Shown piece after piece: positions 34,352 to 45,119 of a DNA stretch of 64,000 nucleotides (the first letter of the stretch is position 1; the number at the start of each line of letters is the position of its first letter). The position numbers and the translations under genes are program-made. The notes beneath the pieces were generated by a model. It did no database searches. It saw only the letters and a program-made list of their open reading frames with translations, and was not told the origin of the DNA. The stretch spans positions 124,001-188,000 of the forward strand of contig WHVA01000144.1 of the NCBI GenBank assembly GCA_015179125.1, given 5' to 3'. Origin of the DNA: Gautieria morchelliformis. Taxonomy: Eukaryota > Basidiomycota > Agaricomycetes > Gomphales > Gomphaceae.

Positions 34352-35746
34352 TCACGGGGACGATCCTGGCGCTTGAGGCTGTTTAGCCTCAGGCGGGCGT
34401 CCAGTTTGTGTTGGGCGTGAGGGCGATATCCGTTGTCCTGTTCCGCTTCTTGCGAACAGGCTGGGCCTGGTCAGGCCCGTTTGTGTCAACGGCTTGCTCC
34501 CTGTGAGCTGGGCGGCGCTTGCCGTTGCCGCTGCGCTTTCCGCGCGGCGCATCCCCATGTTGTATTGGGATGCCTCCTCGATCATTTGGGCCGTCTCGAA
34601 GAGCTGCTCTATTGAGCTGCTCTCAGCATTATAGCCCTTTTTGAGGACTTCGTTGCGCAGTGTTTCGCGTAGCGCCGATACGAACCGTCTCCGGAACATG
34701 TATTCGTCTGGCGGCTGTATCATATGTGCCGTGTATTTCGTGAGCTCGTTCAGCATCTCCTGAACAGTTTTCATGCCCTGCATGACCGCGTCGAATTTAT
34801 TCGATGCGTGATGGTATGTGAGTGTGTGCAGGAACCTCTTTTGGAGGCCTTGCATCACCGACTCCAGCGTCCAGCTGCGGACCTGGCGATAGAAGCGTTC
34901 AACGTTCCGAAAGAACCACTCCTGGGCTTCGCCGGTGAGGCGAGTGCCCACGTAGCCGACCTGCGTGTCTATCCTGGTTGGCCCTAGGAGGCAATTCATT
35001 TTCAGCCATTGTAGGATGGCTGCCACGAAGACTTCAAATTCTTCGAGGTCCGATCCCCCTGCATACAGCTCGGGGTGGGCCAGTTTTACGCCAGCCTTCG
35101 CTAGCACAGACTTCTCCGGGTCTGTGTCCGCGGCGTCTGCTAACGCCACGCAGATCATCCGTGTGATCCCGTCGTACCGTTCTATCGGTACGACGTCAGC
35201 CTGGTCAGGGATTCCCTGGCCTTCCGTTGGGGCCATGGATCGTTCGCGCAGTTGTGACGCCGCACGGGGCAGGCTGTTATATGCCCTGATGGGCCCCGGG
35301 CCCGGGTCGGGCTCGGGATCGGGAGCATTTAGTGCTCTCGGTTCCGGGGGCGTTTTGTGCCTTGTGTCCCCGGTCAGTCCCGCGTTGCGGATCCGTAGCC
35401 TGCTGTTGTAGGCTGCGCGTGCTTGCCGTGCGTCTTGTACGGCTTGCATGAGCTGCTCGTCTGGTAGCTGCGCGGTGTGGCTGTGGGCCACCGTTTCTTC
35501 AGCGTTCTTCGCTAGTAGCTCGAGTGCCCGTGTGTGGCGGCGCGCGGCTGCAGCTTCTTTACGCTGCCAGTGTGCGACTTCGAGCTCTAAGCTCTCAGTC
35601 GTGGTTTCAGAGTCAGGCTCTGAGGCGACCTGATCCTTAACAATCTGTTGGATCGTTTTACGGCTGTCCATTGGGGCAGCCGGTTGTTCCTGAGCCTCGT
35701 TTCCGAACCTTACGTCCTGTTCGACCGGGACGGCTGGCGGCAGCAT
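34352..35746 (-). CDS. Gypsy Gag
   Basis: 464 codons. The middle has the retrotransposon Gag (capsid) pattern: WLKMNCL, GYVGTRLTGEAQEWF, LQKRFLHTLTYHHASNKFD and MFRRRFVSALRETLRNEVL. The N-terminal part is Gln/Glu-rich and helical. It forms the particle that packages element RNA. The nucleocapsid zinc knuckle is only reached by passing the TGA at 34352-34354. Confidence 0.9.
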   Translation of the reverse strand: MLPPAVPVEQDVRFGNEAQEQPAAPMDSRKTIQQIVKDQVASEPDSETTTESLELEVAHWQRKEAAAARRHTRALELLAKNAEETVAHSHTAQLPDEQLMQAVQDARQARAAYNSRLRIRNAGLTGDTRHKTPPEPRALNAPDPEPDPGPGPIRAYNSLPRAASQLRERSMAPTEGQGIPDQADVVPIERYDGITRMICVALADAADTDPEKSVLAKAGVKLAHPELYAGGSDLEEFEVFVAAILQWLKMNCLLGPTRIDTQVGYVGTRLTGEAQEWFFRNVERFYRQVRSWTLESVMQGLQKRFLHTLTYHHASNKFDAVMQGMKTVQEMLNELTKYTAHMIQPPDEYMFRRRFVSALRETLRNEVLKKGYNAESSSIEQLFETAQMIEEASQYNMGMRRAESAAATASAAQLTGSKPLTQTGLTRPSLFARSGTGQRISPSRPTQTGRPPEAKQPQAPGSSP

Positions 35747-35767
35747 TCACTGCTTGTCTTGCTCCTT

Positions 35768-36538
35768 TCAGCTCGCGTCGCGACTGCGTTCGTTAGCTGC
35801 GGACTGTCGCGAGCTCGGACGCGTTGCGTTGCGTTCCCCGCGTGGGCGGAGTGCTTTCTGGACGTCCTCCAGCGTGGTTGCATCTTGCAGCCTGATCTCC
35901 TCCACTTGGTGGAGTTCCTTGCTGATTGCCATTAGGGCGGCGGCGGCGTTGTCAAGCTGCGAGGCCAGCTGATCATGCTTGAGGCGCGTCAGCGTACTTC
36001 GGTGCAGCGCAGCCTGCACCTGTTTGTTCAGGGCCTCTGCCGTCTCGTGGTCGATGGCGTGAGCCCTCGAGCTCTTGCGACTAGAGCTTGAGTATTCTGA
36101 GTCCTGACCGTCGTCTGGGGCTCGTCTCTTATGCCGTCGTCCTCCTTCAGGGACGATCGTTGTCGCTCTACTTCGTGAGCGTCGGCTTGAGTCGCGGCTC
36201 TGTGCCCGCCTCGACGTTGTTGCTCTACCGTCTGACGACGGCGATACTTCTCTGCCCTTTCCTTTGTCTTTGGGCAGATAGAGATGGGGGGGCGGCGCCG
36301 ACTCATTGCCCGGCGTCGTCTCCTCTTCGGCCACGCTCGACGAGACGTGGTCGGGATTTTCCTCGTCCCCTGCTGAGGGGACGAGGGCGGTGAGATCAAT
36401 GATCTCTCCGTCTTCTATTGTCCTGGTCTCTTGGTCCAGGGTAGCGTCAGCCATCGTGTCGCTGGGCTGCGCCTGGGGCGTGGACCTCGAGCTCGTTGCT
36501 CGTGTCCGTCTTCGACTGCATGGAATCATCACGCTCAC
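35768..36538 (-). CDS. Gypsy ORF0 upstream of gag
   Basis: 256 codons, in frame with gag but ended by TGA at 35768-35770, 22 bp before the gag ATG. It is Ser/Arg-rich (SRRSRSRATT), with a basic GGRRHKRR stretch and a helical C-terminal half (KHDQLASQLDNAAAALMAIS) likely to form a coiled coil. I recognise no domain. It lies directly downstream of the 5' LTR, so it would be the first ORF of the transcript. Confidence 0.65.
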   Translation of the reverse strand: MSVMIPCSRRRTRATSSRSTPQAQPSDTMADATLDQETRTIEDGEIIDLTALVPSAGDEENPDHVSSSVAEEETTPGNESAPPPHLYLPKDKGKGREVSPSSDGRATTSRRAQSRDSSRRSRSRATTIVPEGGRRHKRRAPDDGQDSEYSSSSRKSSRAHAIDHETAEALNKQVQAALHRSTLTRLKHDQLASQLDNAAAALMAISKELHQVEEIRLQDATTLEDVQKALRPRGERNATRPSSRQSAANERSRDAS

Positions 36539-36670
36539 AGCCGACAGTAGAAGGTCTACTGGAGGGTCTCAACGATGTTTAGTCGTCGACGCAGCGATCT
36601 TTTTCAAGATTGCTTCGAATCCACTATCGGTTGGTCGCGTGGCGATCAACCGCAGGATAGTTCAAAAAGG

Positions 36671-37554
36671 TGTAAAGATGTCGATCTTAGGACCTTGTAT
36701 CACAAGGGCACTGCAGAACTTGACCAATGAGTGGTATTCTGAATGCTACGTAGTGACAGGTAAGATGTTACGTATCGAGATTTCCACTAAGTCGGAACTG
36801 GAAAGGACAGCGGCTTCAACTTATAGGTTGCGCCCCCAATGAACTATCGTCCTAGGTATTTCGGAAATGAGCCGGAAGTCGGAAAGTACTGGACCAGAGG
36901 TTTGGTCGGAACTTGAGTCGGAACTGAGGCGGAAGGCGGAAGACGGAAGGCTGAGAGAGAGACTGAGATCTTGCTAGACTCGCTGTGCTAAGAACAGGAG
37001 ATGGAGCGAAGGAAATCAAGTATCGAAGGTGATTATCTGATTGCAGAATAACAGACATACATGAGGGGGGTTTTATACAAAGCGCAGAGCAACAAGTAAT
37101 GGTGTTGTACTAAGCAAATTCCGGAGGAAGCGGAAGTCGAGTACAATGTGTGGGAACTAACTAATTGGGAACAATGGGACTACAAGGGGGGTTCAGGGTA
37201 AGGTAGAACAATGGCAAAGAACAAGGGGTCGGGAAAACATATCTGACAACGAACTACAAGGGTGACCGGATATATGGTTTTGATGAATGGCGAGGTAGAT
37301 CCGGTGGGTCCGAGTAATAGAGTCGAAAGAACAAGGGAAATGTACAAGGGGCGGAATGGCGGGAATGTCGGGGGGGGCGGAACGTGTGGCGGAACTGAGG
37401 GTCGGAAGTCGGAAATGAAAGGTCGTAACATAAGAGTAAGATGCGATGGGAACCGCTGGCCGGTTCCCACGCATAAACTATACAGTGGGTCCCTAAGGGG
37501 CCCACTGGGATTATGTAATAACTATTGTACATGTAGATACACAGGTTATTTACA
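36671..37554 (-). repeat. Gypsy 5' LTR (interrupted)
   Basis: Consists of 36671-36765 and 37431-37554, matching the 3' LTR, separated by a nested solo LTR. No obvious tRNA primer binding site follows on the minus strand; the first bases are CCTTTTTGAACTATCC. Confidence 0.93.
36766..37430 (-). mobile_element. Solo LTR family B nested in gypsy 5' LTR
   Basis: 665 bp starting TGTTACGTATCG and ending GGTCGTAACA, flanked by TAAGA at 36761-36765 and 37431-37435. The 3' LTR at 29328-29340 shows the uninterrupted site GGTAAGAGTAAG, which confirms the duplication. The interior is rich in CGGAA words and matches 20189-20914 in reverse. Confidence 0.95.
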
Positions 37555-38011
37555 TGATCAGACGTTTTACCACTTGCATACATTCCTTCCATGTTTCCTT
37601 CTTTCCTTCTAACCACAACCCATGTTTCTGATACGTATGACTACCTACATTCCCCCCCATCCGATAGACTATCCTCTTAGTTACCGGTGCCTCCGGACCA
37701 CCGTACCCCTGAGTCCAGACATTAGAGTCGAACCACACATCTCCCCTCCGCTCTTCACACTGCAGCACACCTCGTAGCTAGATAAATAGCTCAGCTTGTA
37801 TATCCAAATTCCCTAGTCAATCAGAACTCACTTTGAGCCATATTGGTATTTTGTGACGCACAAGTACTGCGTAGTTATTGCTGAAGGAGATACACACATT
37901 GTGTTCTCCCTAAATCTTCATCTCTATAATTCTACTCGATTCAACTTCGAGTAGAAGTCTGAATCCTAATCACTATTCAACCTACTATCAACCACTCTTA
38001 GTCTTTCACGC
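37555..38011. repeat. LTR family C, right part
   Basis: Continues the repeat interrupted by the gypsy element. It shares with 40640-40952 the GATAAATAGC-type box and the final AATTCGACTTCA...GAAGTCTGAATC hairpin-like end. Exact right border not resolved; family A LTR begins at 38012. Confidence 0.45.
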
Positions 38012-38989
38012 TGTCAAGATTGGATTTTAGGCATTAATATCGTGTATTAGTGAACACAGCGAATGCCCAAATATCTTGTGCAATGAAATGTGTAGTTCGG
38101 CAAATAAGATGAACCAATAATTGTTCAGAAGGTAAGAGGGCTGCCCGAATGGAGCTCGCCCTATCTACAGTTGTAGTGAAATAGCTTGTGATACTTGACG
38201 ATGTAACGTGCAAGGTCTCACGGAAAGGTTGTCTAGCAGTAACAATCCTTTTGCTGCTGAAGGTACTCCTTCGGAGCCCTTCTCCGACAGCACCGATAAT
38301 AGTATGAAGGCTAAGGTAATGAAGGTGAAGTATGAAAACTCACCAGTGGTGCTTAAGTCCTCCTCTGGTCTAAGATAGGAGTCTATAGAAGAGGGCTCAA
38401 GATGATGATCACAGTGAGGTCAAGCTTTTGCACAAGACAGACATATGATAGTTGAACTGCAGAATATACATGTTAATGTAAACTACTTATACCGAATGCT
38501 CATATGTTATCAGTGAATAGGAAAGAGGCTGTCATGAGCTAGGGATGGATAGGGGTGCGCAGTCAGGATACAAATAGATGAAACGTATATGCAATAGAGG
38601 AAGGAAGGAGTACGAACATGAAACAACAGAGGGGAGGAGAGAACAAAAGTACCTATGTAAGAAAACACCCCTTGAGACCTGCATACATGTTACCCTGCAT
38701 GGACTCTTGGTCTGCTGGGTTGATCCCACATGATTTATGGGTAGGACGACCTGCGAATGCATTCCGGCCATAGGAACACCCAAAGGGGGTTGAATCGGTG
38801 GGGTGATGGGGCCAGTGATGAACCATCATGCCGGGTAAAGGATGTCGATCATGTTTGATGGCGTGCCTACTGGCGAATGATGTGAGTAGTGAATAACGGT
38901 TCGGCAAATTCGGTGAAGAGCGAATGGAGTGAACATAGAGGTGGTGTGATGAAAGGTTACTGGATACAAGAAATAAATGGGTCATGACA
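38012..38989 (-). mobile_element. Solo LTR, family A (copy 3)
   Basis: Starts TGTCAAGATTGG and ends GGGTCATGACA; reverse-oriented relative to 26230-27512. At 978 bp it has a single 5' module rather than two. Flanks (CACGC and GGTAC) do not match, so it may be a recombinant or older copy. Confidence 0.75.
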
Positions 38990-39434
38990 GGTACCTCTTG
39001 ACCAGGCACCTCACACAGGAATGCACTGGCTGATGAAGAGGGTGGGTGTTCAGCAGAGTGACAAGTCGAGTGGCCATGCAGTGATGCACGTTCTGGAGTA
39101 GGAGCCCCACTGGCAGAATGTTGGTGTGGGCCTCCAGGATGTCTGTGGCCATGATCCTCATCAATCCCATGATGGCGATTGCGGCTATCCTCTCCACCGT
39201 GGGGAAATTTAATTAAATATTTAGTTTCACGGGAGGGGAAATTCAATGTTGCCTGAACATTTCTTGAAGATTTTTAGGTGATAATTTTACAATTTTTGAA
39301 TTTCCTGCAGCAAAAAAACTCTGACAAAACATTAAATTCTCATCCAATTTCCTGAACAGGGAAATTTTGAAGAAATGTGGAATATCCTCAGAATCTCCAG
39401 TTGATTTTCAAAGTCAGGAAATTTTTTCATGTCT
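38990..39434. other. ORF fragment and AT-rich spacer
   Basis: The minus strand at 38990-39246 encodes a His-rich stretch (RHPGGPHQHSASGAPTPE) cut off by the LTR. From 39230 to 39430 the DNA is AT-rich with repeated GGAAATT/AATTTCC words. Confidence 0.35.
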
Positions 39435-40250
39435 CTAGTGCTGCAAGCTCTCCTCTGACTTCTTTCCCCACCACAGCTCAGTGACAACCTGATCCAAGTG
39501 TCTCTCCATTGCCAGCATGCTTGCCCTGACCACCTGGAAAAGCCAGTCCATTAAATTCAGTGTCTCCTCCTCCTGATCAACTGACTCCCACAAGCACATG
39601 GTGGCTTCCAGGAGTGGGGATGAGACCAAAGAAAGATCAAGCCTGAATCCCTTCCGAGACCACTACCTGCCTTCCTGCTGCACCACTTCTACCCACATGC
39701 ACTGCCGAAAATCCCTTTCCCTTGCACTCTTGGGCACCACCAGATTTTTGGGACTTGAAGTTTTTGAACTCCCTTCTGACAGATATTTGTATTCACTGGT
39801 CCACCTCTTCTTCTGGCCCATGTGTGCGGTGAGCCCCTCAACCAAGCAGAGTGTCTTCTGCTCTCAGAACCTCTCATATGCAGATCCTTTTCCACTGAGC
39901 TTCCAGATGCAGGAGACCCCTTTGTGGACACAAGAGCCACAATTGCACTCCCACAGTTCTGCATCCAGATCTTCCACTTCTTGTGCACCCTCTTCTTGCC
40001 CACCTTCTGCACCTCAAGGCAGCACATTTTTTTGGCCTTCACCACCCACCACTTTGCAAGCTTTGTGTTCAGCATCATTTCCGTCTCCTCCACTGGTGTC
40101 ACCTTCTGTTTGCCCCTGTCCTTGGACCTTGGAGTATCTTCCTGTCAGGTGACACCCCTCATCCCCTTTTATCGCCTTCATTCCTTCTTTCATTGTTTCC
40201 ATTTCCTTCTCTATGGCCTACTATATCACCACTTCCCCCCTCCCATATCT
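39435..40250 (-). pseudogene. Relic of a Cys-rich (zinc-cluster-like) fungal repeat gene
   Basis: Minus-strand reading, with frameshifts, gives a basic stretch (KKRVHKKWK), a CGSCVHKGVSCIWK motif (CxxCx6C spacing), then a C-terminal acidic/helical segment (LNLMDWLFQVVRASM). Similar CxxCx6C proteins are abundant, often repeat-associated, in Agaricomycetes. No single frame is intact. The assignment is by impression only. Confidence 0.35.
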
Positions 40251-40283
40251 CTTGCCTCCACTGAGCCCATTTCCCTTTCATCA

Positions 40284-40952
40284 TGTTGGTTATATCAGGA
40301 CCGGTAGGAACTATATAGTTAGCACTTAGGTAAGGGGATCTGTTATAAAAATATAAGTATCATTCATTCATCACAACGCACAACATGATTCGAACTATCA
40401 TACACGACTCTTCCACGCACTCACACACGACTCCACAAACACACACGACCTCACACAATCCACCATGCACAGAAGCCACGGAACAATCCTGTCCCGAAAC
40501 AGAAACCCAAGCCCGAGCCGATGTGATCCACAGAGTGGCATGATGGTTGATCCATCAGACAGGGACCTTTCTTTCACCTTTCCCTTTCCACACACCCATT
40601 TCTCTTTTCTGATATTCAAAAACATATACATTGCTTTCCATTCGATAGTTAGTATGTACCGCAGCAGCCGGTGCTATAACCCCCAAGTCCTACATACGTA
40701 CCCAGTCGTACCAGTGACTATATCTTCCGTCATAGCTCGATTCACACATCAGTTAAATAGCAGCCATGTATGCAGTGGATAGTCAGTCAATCGTACTCAC
40801 CTATTCACCACACAACCTATTGCATTGAAGCTTATTGCTTGTGTAGATTTTGTTTTACTGTGCATATACCCTGTGCAAACTATCCTCTTTCACATCAAAC
40901 TCGTACTCAATTCGACTTCATTTTGAAGTCTGAATCATATCCCTAGTCAACA
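40284..40952. repeat. Candidate solo LTR, family C
   Basis: Begins TGTTGGTTATATC and ends CCTAGTCAACA. It shares several words in order with the split repeat at 29024-29245 and 37555-38011. No target duplication was found, so the borders are provisional. Confidence 0.45.
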
Positions 40953-41451
40953 AGTGATCTTTAGGAACTTTTATTCTACTCAGGATCCTCACCCAATTCT
41001 CTTTGGATCCCTGCCATCTTAGGTGCACAACTTGATTGTATATATAGTTGCAGATGACCAAACAGGAGAAACTTTGTCTTTTGAGATTGGACCTTTTCTC
41101 TGCCAAACTGAGCTCAGAAATGGATTCAGCACCTCAGAATATGTTGAAAACCGATTTTTCTGGAATTTTCCAATGGCTTTTCATGGTGGCCAAATTTTTG
41201 ACAGCTTTGCAGGGTTTCCTGCCACTTCAGGTTGGTGTGATGCATCAGGAATTGGTATGGCTGTCATAGTTGCATGATGTGCACCCATCAAATTTCATTC
41301 CTTTTGATTGTTTTGTGGTCAAATTTGAAATAGTGTTTTCTCATCCTTGCCCACCATGAGTCAACTGCAGACAAATTGTGGTGAACTGCCACTAGTCTGA
41401 CATGACAACCTTAACTAAACAGTGCGAGGCCCAGTTTCCCTGATGCAACCC
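40953..41451. other. No recognisable gene
   Basis: Only short open frames without recognisable content; the last 5 bases (AACCC) are the target duplication of the next LTR. Confidence 0.45.
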
Positions 41452-41939
41452 TGTTAGCAACTTGGGGTTATGGCAGGGAAGGTTCGGTAGAGTTCTTAGA
41501 AAGCTAGAATCAAATACACTCTCTCAGTGAATTTATTGTCACTGTTATATTAATACAGTACCTAGAATCAAATACACTACATGATTTTTAGTCAACATGC
41601 TATGTAAATATGAAAGATACTACTCGCCTCTCTCAGTGAATTTATTGTCACTGGGAGAGGAGTACTACTCTGTCTCAGAATGCATATACGTGCACCCGGC
41701 CCTTTAGCGCCCAAGGGCTCGCGCGTCGAAGTCATTTCAAACTCCGATGGGTGCAGCCGCTTGTGAAAATAGGAATAACAGAATGAAATGGAGAGGTAGA
41801 GAGTGACTGGAAAATTTCGAAAATAAGCAGAGAAGTTAATGCATGGTACAAGAACAATCTGAGAAGAGATTGAAACACCACACAATAAATCGAACATATT
41901 ATGCTTGATTTTGGTGCAGGAGCATAAATGCACCCAACA
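41452..41939 (-). mobile_element. Copia solo LTR 1
   Basis: 488 bp, on the minus strand TGTTGGGTGCATTTATGC...GTTGCTAACA, flanked by AACCC at 41447-41451 and 41940-41944. By eye it differs from the solo LTR at 53851-54338 at only about two positions. It is related to, but clearly diverged from, the copia 3' LTR at 61227-61724. Confidence 0.95.
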
Positions 41940-41944
41940 AACCC

Positions 41945-42328
41945 ATGGTTACCCACAAGTGAATGTTTGGGCTAAATACTATAGTAAAGATGGCCCTTCA
42001 AGCTTCAAGGTTCATGTACCTGCTTTGCAAGTGGTACATACATAAAGGATGCTGCAAGTGGATCTCACTCCACTCCCATTATTACCATTATACATGCCTT
42101 GGGTATCATGGTAAACATAATTTTATGGCATCTTGTACTCCCAGAAGGGCTGTAATTTTTGACCAGAAATGAAGATCTTTCAAGGATGAATACATAATTC
42201 CAACCACAGGTGTGCAGATTCCTATCACGTTATACCCTTGCCAGCTCATAACTACAGTCTCCCATGGTGGTCTTCCTTACTTTTCCACGCTCTGTAGCAT
42301 GTCCGCCCATGTTAAGATGGTATGTCAT
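41945..42328. other. No recognisable gene
   Basis: Nothing supportable seen. Confidence 0.4.
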
Positions 42329-42760
42329 ATTGAGACTTGGCTCTAAGAGTTGAGCCAAGGTTCAGAACTGAGGGCTTGGCTTCAACTTTGTAAATTGCAC
42401 CCACTCAGTTTTCTGCGCTAATTTCTGGAATGGGGTTCAGCTTTAAGCTGAGGATCGGGATCTATATCAGACAAGAGAGCTTAGTGTATGAGGTGCTAAG
42501 TTGATATCTGAACTGAGGAACTATCATACAGGATTGGGGGGTTTATATAGTAAAGCAGGATGCAGGGTCAGGGATATCAATAACCGGAACTAGCAGACAA
42601 GGGGAACAAAGGGACAAATATACAGGAAACTAACTAAGAAGGGGAATCAGGGGTGATGGACAAGTATGAAGGGAAACCGAAGAAAGCCAAGAGAATCCGA
42701 GGGTTTCCAAGTGAGTACCAAAGCCAAGGAATCTGCACACAGTGCACTCACTCATAGGAA
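42329..42760 (-). repeat. LTR related to family B, diverged
   Basis: TGTCATATTGAGACTTGGCT and GGCTTCAACTTTGTAAATTG align with the start of the nested LTR at 36766 (TGTTACGTATCGAGATTTCC and GGCTTCAACTTATAGGTTGC). A GGTTTATATAGTAAAGCAGG segment matches GGTTTTATACAAAGCGCAG. The right border is not found. Confidence 0.5.
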
Positions 42761-43068
42761 AACTAGATGATCAATATTTTCATGAAGTAATAATAAATTA
42801 CAAACACAGCCAAATTTGAACAGTCACAGCATATATTATGGTTTTTTGATATTATGGGTGGGCAGAGAGTGTAGATAGTGAAATACTCTATGGCAACCAA
42901 TTGCAGAGCACTGCAATAGATTGGTAGATTGGAAAGGTGAGAACAGGAGAGTTAATGAAGGCCTCTGCATCTTGATTGCTGGGGGGTTTGTATTGGAATT
43001 GCAGTTATGATGCATTAGCTTTGATGCTGTCATCAAACTGTGACATTCTTCTGGATTCTACCAAGCCA

Positions 43069-44856
43069 TTAACCAGTGCCTGAAGGAGACACTAACTGCT
43101 CACTGGAGACAATAGGCCCTGCCATCTCTCCATCTCCAGGACATCCTGTTGCCCAAGGAAACTCATCCAACTCTATCCCAGCAGGCCCAGGCTCTTCATG
43201 CTGGCTTTCCTGAACAGCCACATCATCCTCCAAGGCTTTGGCACTAGAAGCCTGGCTCAAGGGTGGGTTCCCAAATTCAGCCACTATGGCATTGTGAATA
43301 CTTTCTCTGGCAGCTTCGAAGGTGGAGAATGAAAGAGTAGGTAATGAGGGGCTATGAAGTTGACTGTGTCTCTCTTGGAGAGTTAGCTGGAAGCGGAAGA
43401 CAATAACTGTTGACAAGCTATATGTGCACTGTTAGTACAATCATGTCCTTCTTTCTAAATTGGTGAGAATATACCTGATCTGAAGAAAGTTTAAGATGCC
43501 AGCAAGGCTTGGCTTTATATCATGGAGCTGATATTAACCATTTTATTATAATGATCAATACCTAGCATACCCTTAATGTCTGAATTGTGAGAGAACACCA
43601 AGTAAACTCTGAAGCTCAACAGATTTATAAGTATCCATACCTTTGTTGTGATAGTACAAGCCAAAGTAATTGTAAGCACAAATCTGAAAAATATGAATCA
43701 GATATATGAAATATCATAGGAACACTATTCCATACCCATATCTGGCAAAGCCTTCCATGTATATTAGTGATATGTCCACACATATAAGCAATATGTTGTA
43801 TACTCACCTTGGTAAATCACTAGACTAATGAGAGATTTCTTATCCTGAATCTGACCTTTCTGCCAAAGCCTCAAGGTTTCAATTGAGCTCTGAATGGTTA
43901 CCATCACAACTCCAGTGTCAAAAATGATTACAGCAACATCACTGATAGTTGACCCTGTCAAAGGGATTCAGAAGCAGATTGGGCAAGTCCAGGCATCTAT
44001 ATCTTACACCTGGAGAATTTTTTAGTATAAATCTAAGTAGAAAGTCCTAATCCAGCCTGACAAATTCACTGTATTACTTTGTGAACTAGTGAGATTGCAG
44101 TTGTCCAAAACAGACAGATACTATATCCAGTGAAATGAATTTATGTTATTCATGTAAAATCTGGACAGGCACATACCACTTCAGTGATAATACCACCAAG
44201 ACTAAGTAGCCCAAGAACACCCAAAACTCTTTGATTCTGAAAGGAGATAGCATAGGTGCGAGCTAGCAGAAGGCCTAGATAGGTAAACTGTGTTAATAAT
44301 TCTAATTAAGAAATATATAGGTATTATCACTCACCTTGTATACCAACCAGAGCAGAAACACCCAAAGCACCACGTAGATGAACTATATTGTTACATTTCC
44401 TTCAAGCATATGAGTCCCTAGGTTGCTTCTTCGTAAGGAACGAAAGTCATACTAGATCCTCATTAAATTCAGTAAGGGTGTTGCGCATGAGAACGGTAGT
44501 AATCACCCCAAGGGACATGTTAGATGAATTGACATATGTTTCAACAAGAAACAAACCCAAGAGCAGGTAACGAGCGAGTACATAGAGAATGGTGCCGATT
44601 TTGATGGTCTTGCACCAAACGTGCGTGATCTCAGATGGCAATGTGAGAAGCGTGTCGAAGGTGAGCAGTGCTGTGGAACAAGCAATGGAAATTGTGGAAT
44701 TAGACAGGGGACACGGACACATACCAAACGCTGTGCAGGCGACGTAGCTGAACGCAAAGCTAGTTCAGGTAAGTTCCTCTTCGTCTCACTTAATGTTGTA
44801 AGCACGTACTCATCTGAGAGTATCTGGATAATAGCCGAGGGGTCCGCCTGAGCCAT
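43069..44856 (-). CDS. DUF6533-type membrane protein, copy 2 (full length)
   Basis: Multi-pass membrane protein of unknown role. ATG at 44854-44856 (MAQADPSAIIQILSDEYVL), DUF6533 core near 44520-44680 (LLTFDTLLTLPSEITHVW, LLLVETYVNSS), then exons with GLLLARTYAISFQNQRVL (about 44220-44290), STISDVAVIIFDTGVVMVTI (about 43890-43960), a LACTITTK segment near 43650 and a soluble Ser-rich C-terminal tail ending at 43069. Introns of 50-70 bp with GT-AG borders join the blocks, e.g. GTGAGTGATA...CTATCTAG at 44278-44337. One 30 bp interval after TTL (about 44775-44805) is too short and off-frame for a normal intron in both copies, so the N-terminal join is uncertain. Confidence 0.65.
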
Positions 44857-45119
44857 GGTACAAGAACGAAAACTGGGATGCAGACGAGGGACTAAGTTTT
44901 GCGTAGCGATGTGGGGTTGGTGTTGCAGACCGCGGAAGGTGTCTATATAAGATTCTGGCCATGGGTGCTGCCAGGTCAACAGATATTCATAGCTCCTACA
45001 TCAGTGCCGAAGCATGGCACAATCACAGGGCAGAAGTGTCTGATAAACAAACATTGTATGTAAAAGAATTAAGGGTAGCAATACAACGTAGAAGCATCAG
45101 ATAAAGTTAGCCGCTTGAG

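Larger units (their letters stand above)
29246..37554 (-). mobile_element. Ty3/gypsy (chromovirus-type) element lacking RT/RNase H
   Basis: Complete by structure: TGATC at 29241-29245 and 37555-37559 is the target duplication; the 214 bp LTRs (TGTAAAGATG...TTATTTACA) sit at both ends; a purine tract adjoins the 3' LTR. Reading on the minus strand, the order is ORF0, gag, zinc knuckle plus protease, integrase plus chromodomain, then a long extra 3' ORF region. Between protease and integrase there is no reverse transcriptase or RNase H; a short piece of the linker before RT is fused in frame to the region before integrase near 33100-33125. The 5' LTR is split by a nested solo LTR. The body is GC-rich and CpG-rich compared with its flanks. 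Confidence 0.93.

Noticed and set aside
36600..36670. tRNA primer binding site next to the gypsy 5' LTR
   Set aside because: The bases directly after the LTR do not start with TGG and no clear tRNA 3' end complement is seen; a TGGATTCGAAGC word lies about 50 bp away but not adjacent.
29515..36842. Many plus-strand open frames across the gypsy element
   Set aside because: They are antisense shadows of GC-rich minus-strand gag, protease, integrase and accessory ORFs; none shows a domain.
41500..41660. Spaced direct repeats in the copia LTR resembling a CRISPR-like array
   Set aside because: Only two repeat units, present in every LTR of the family, in a eukaryotic retroelement.
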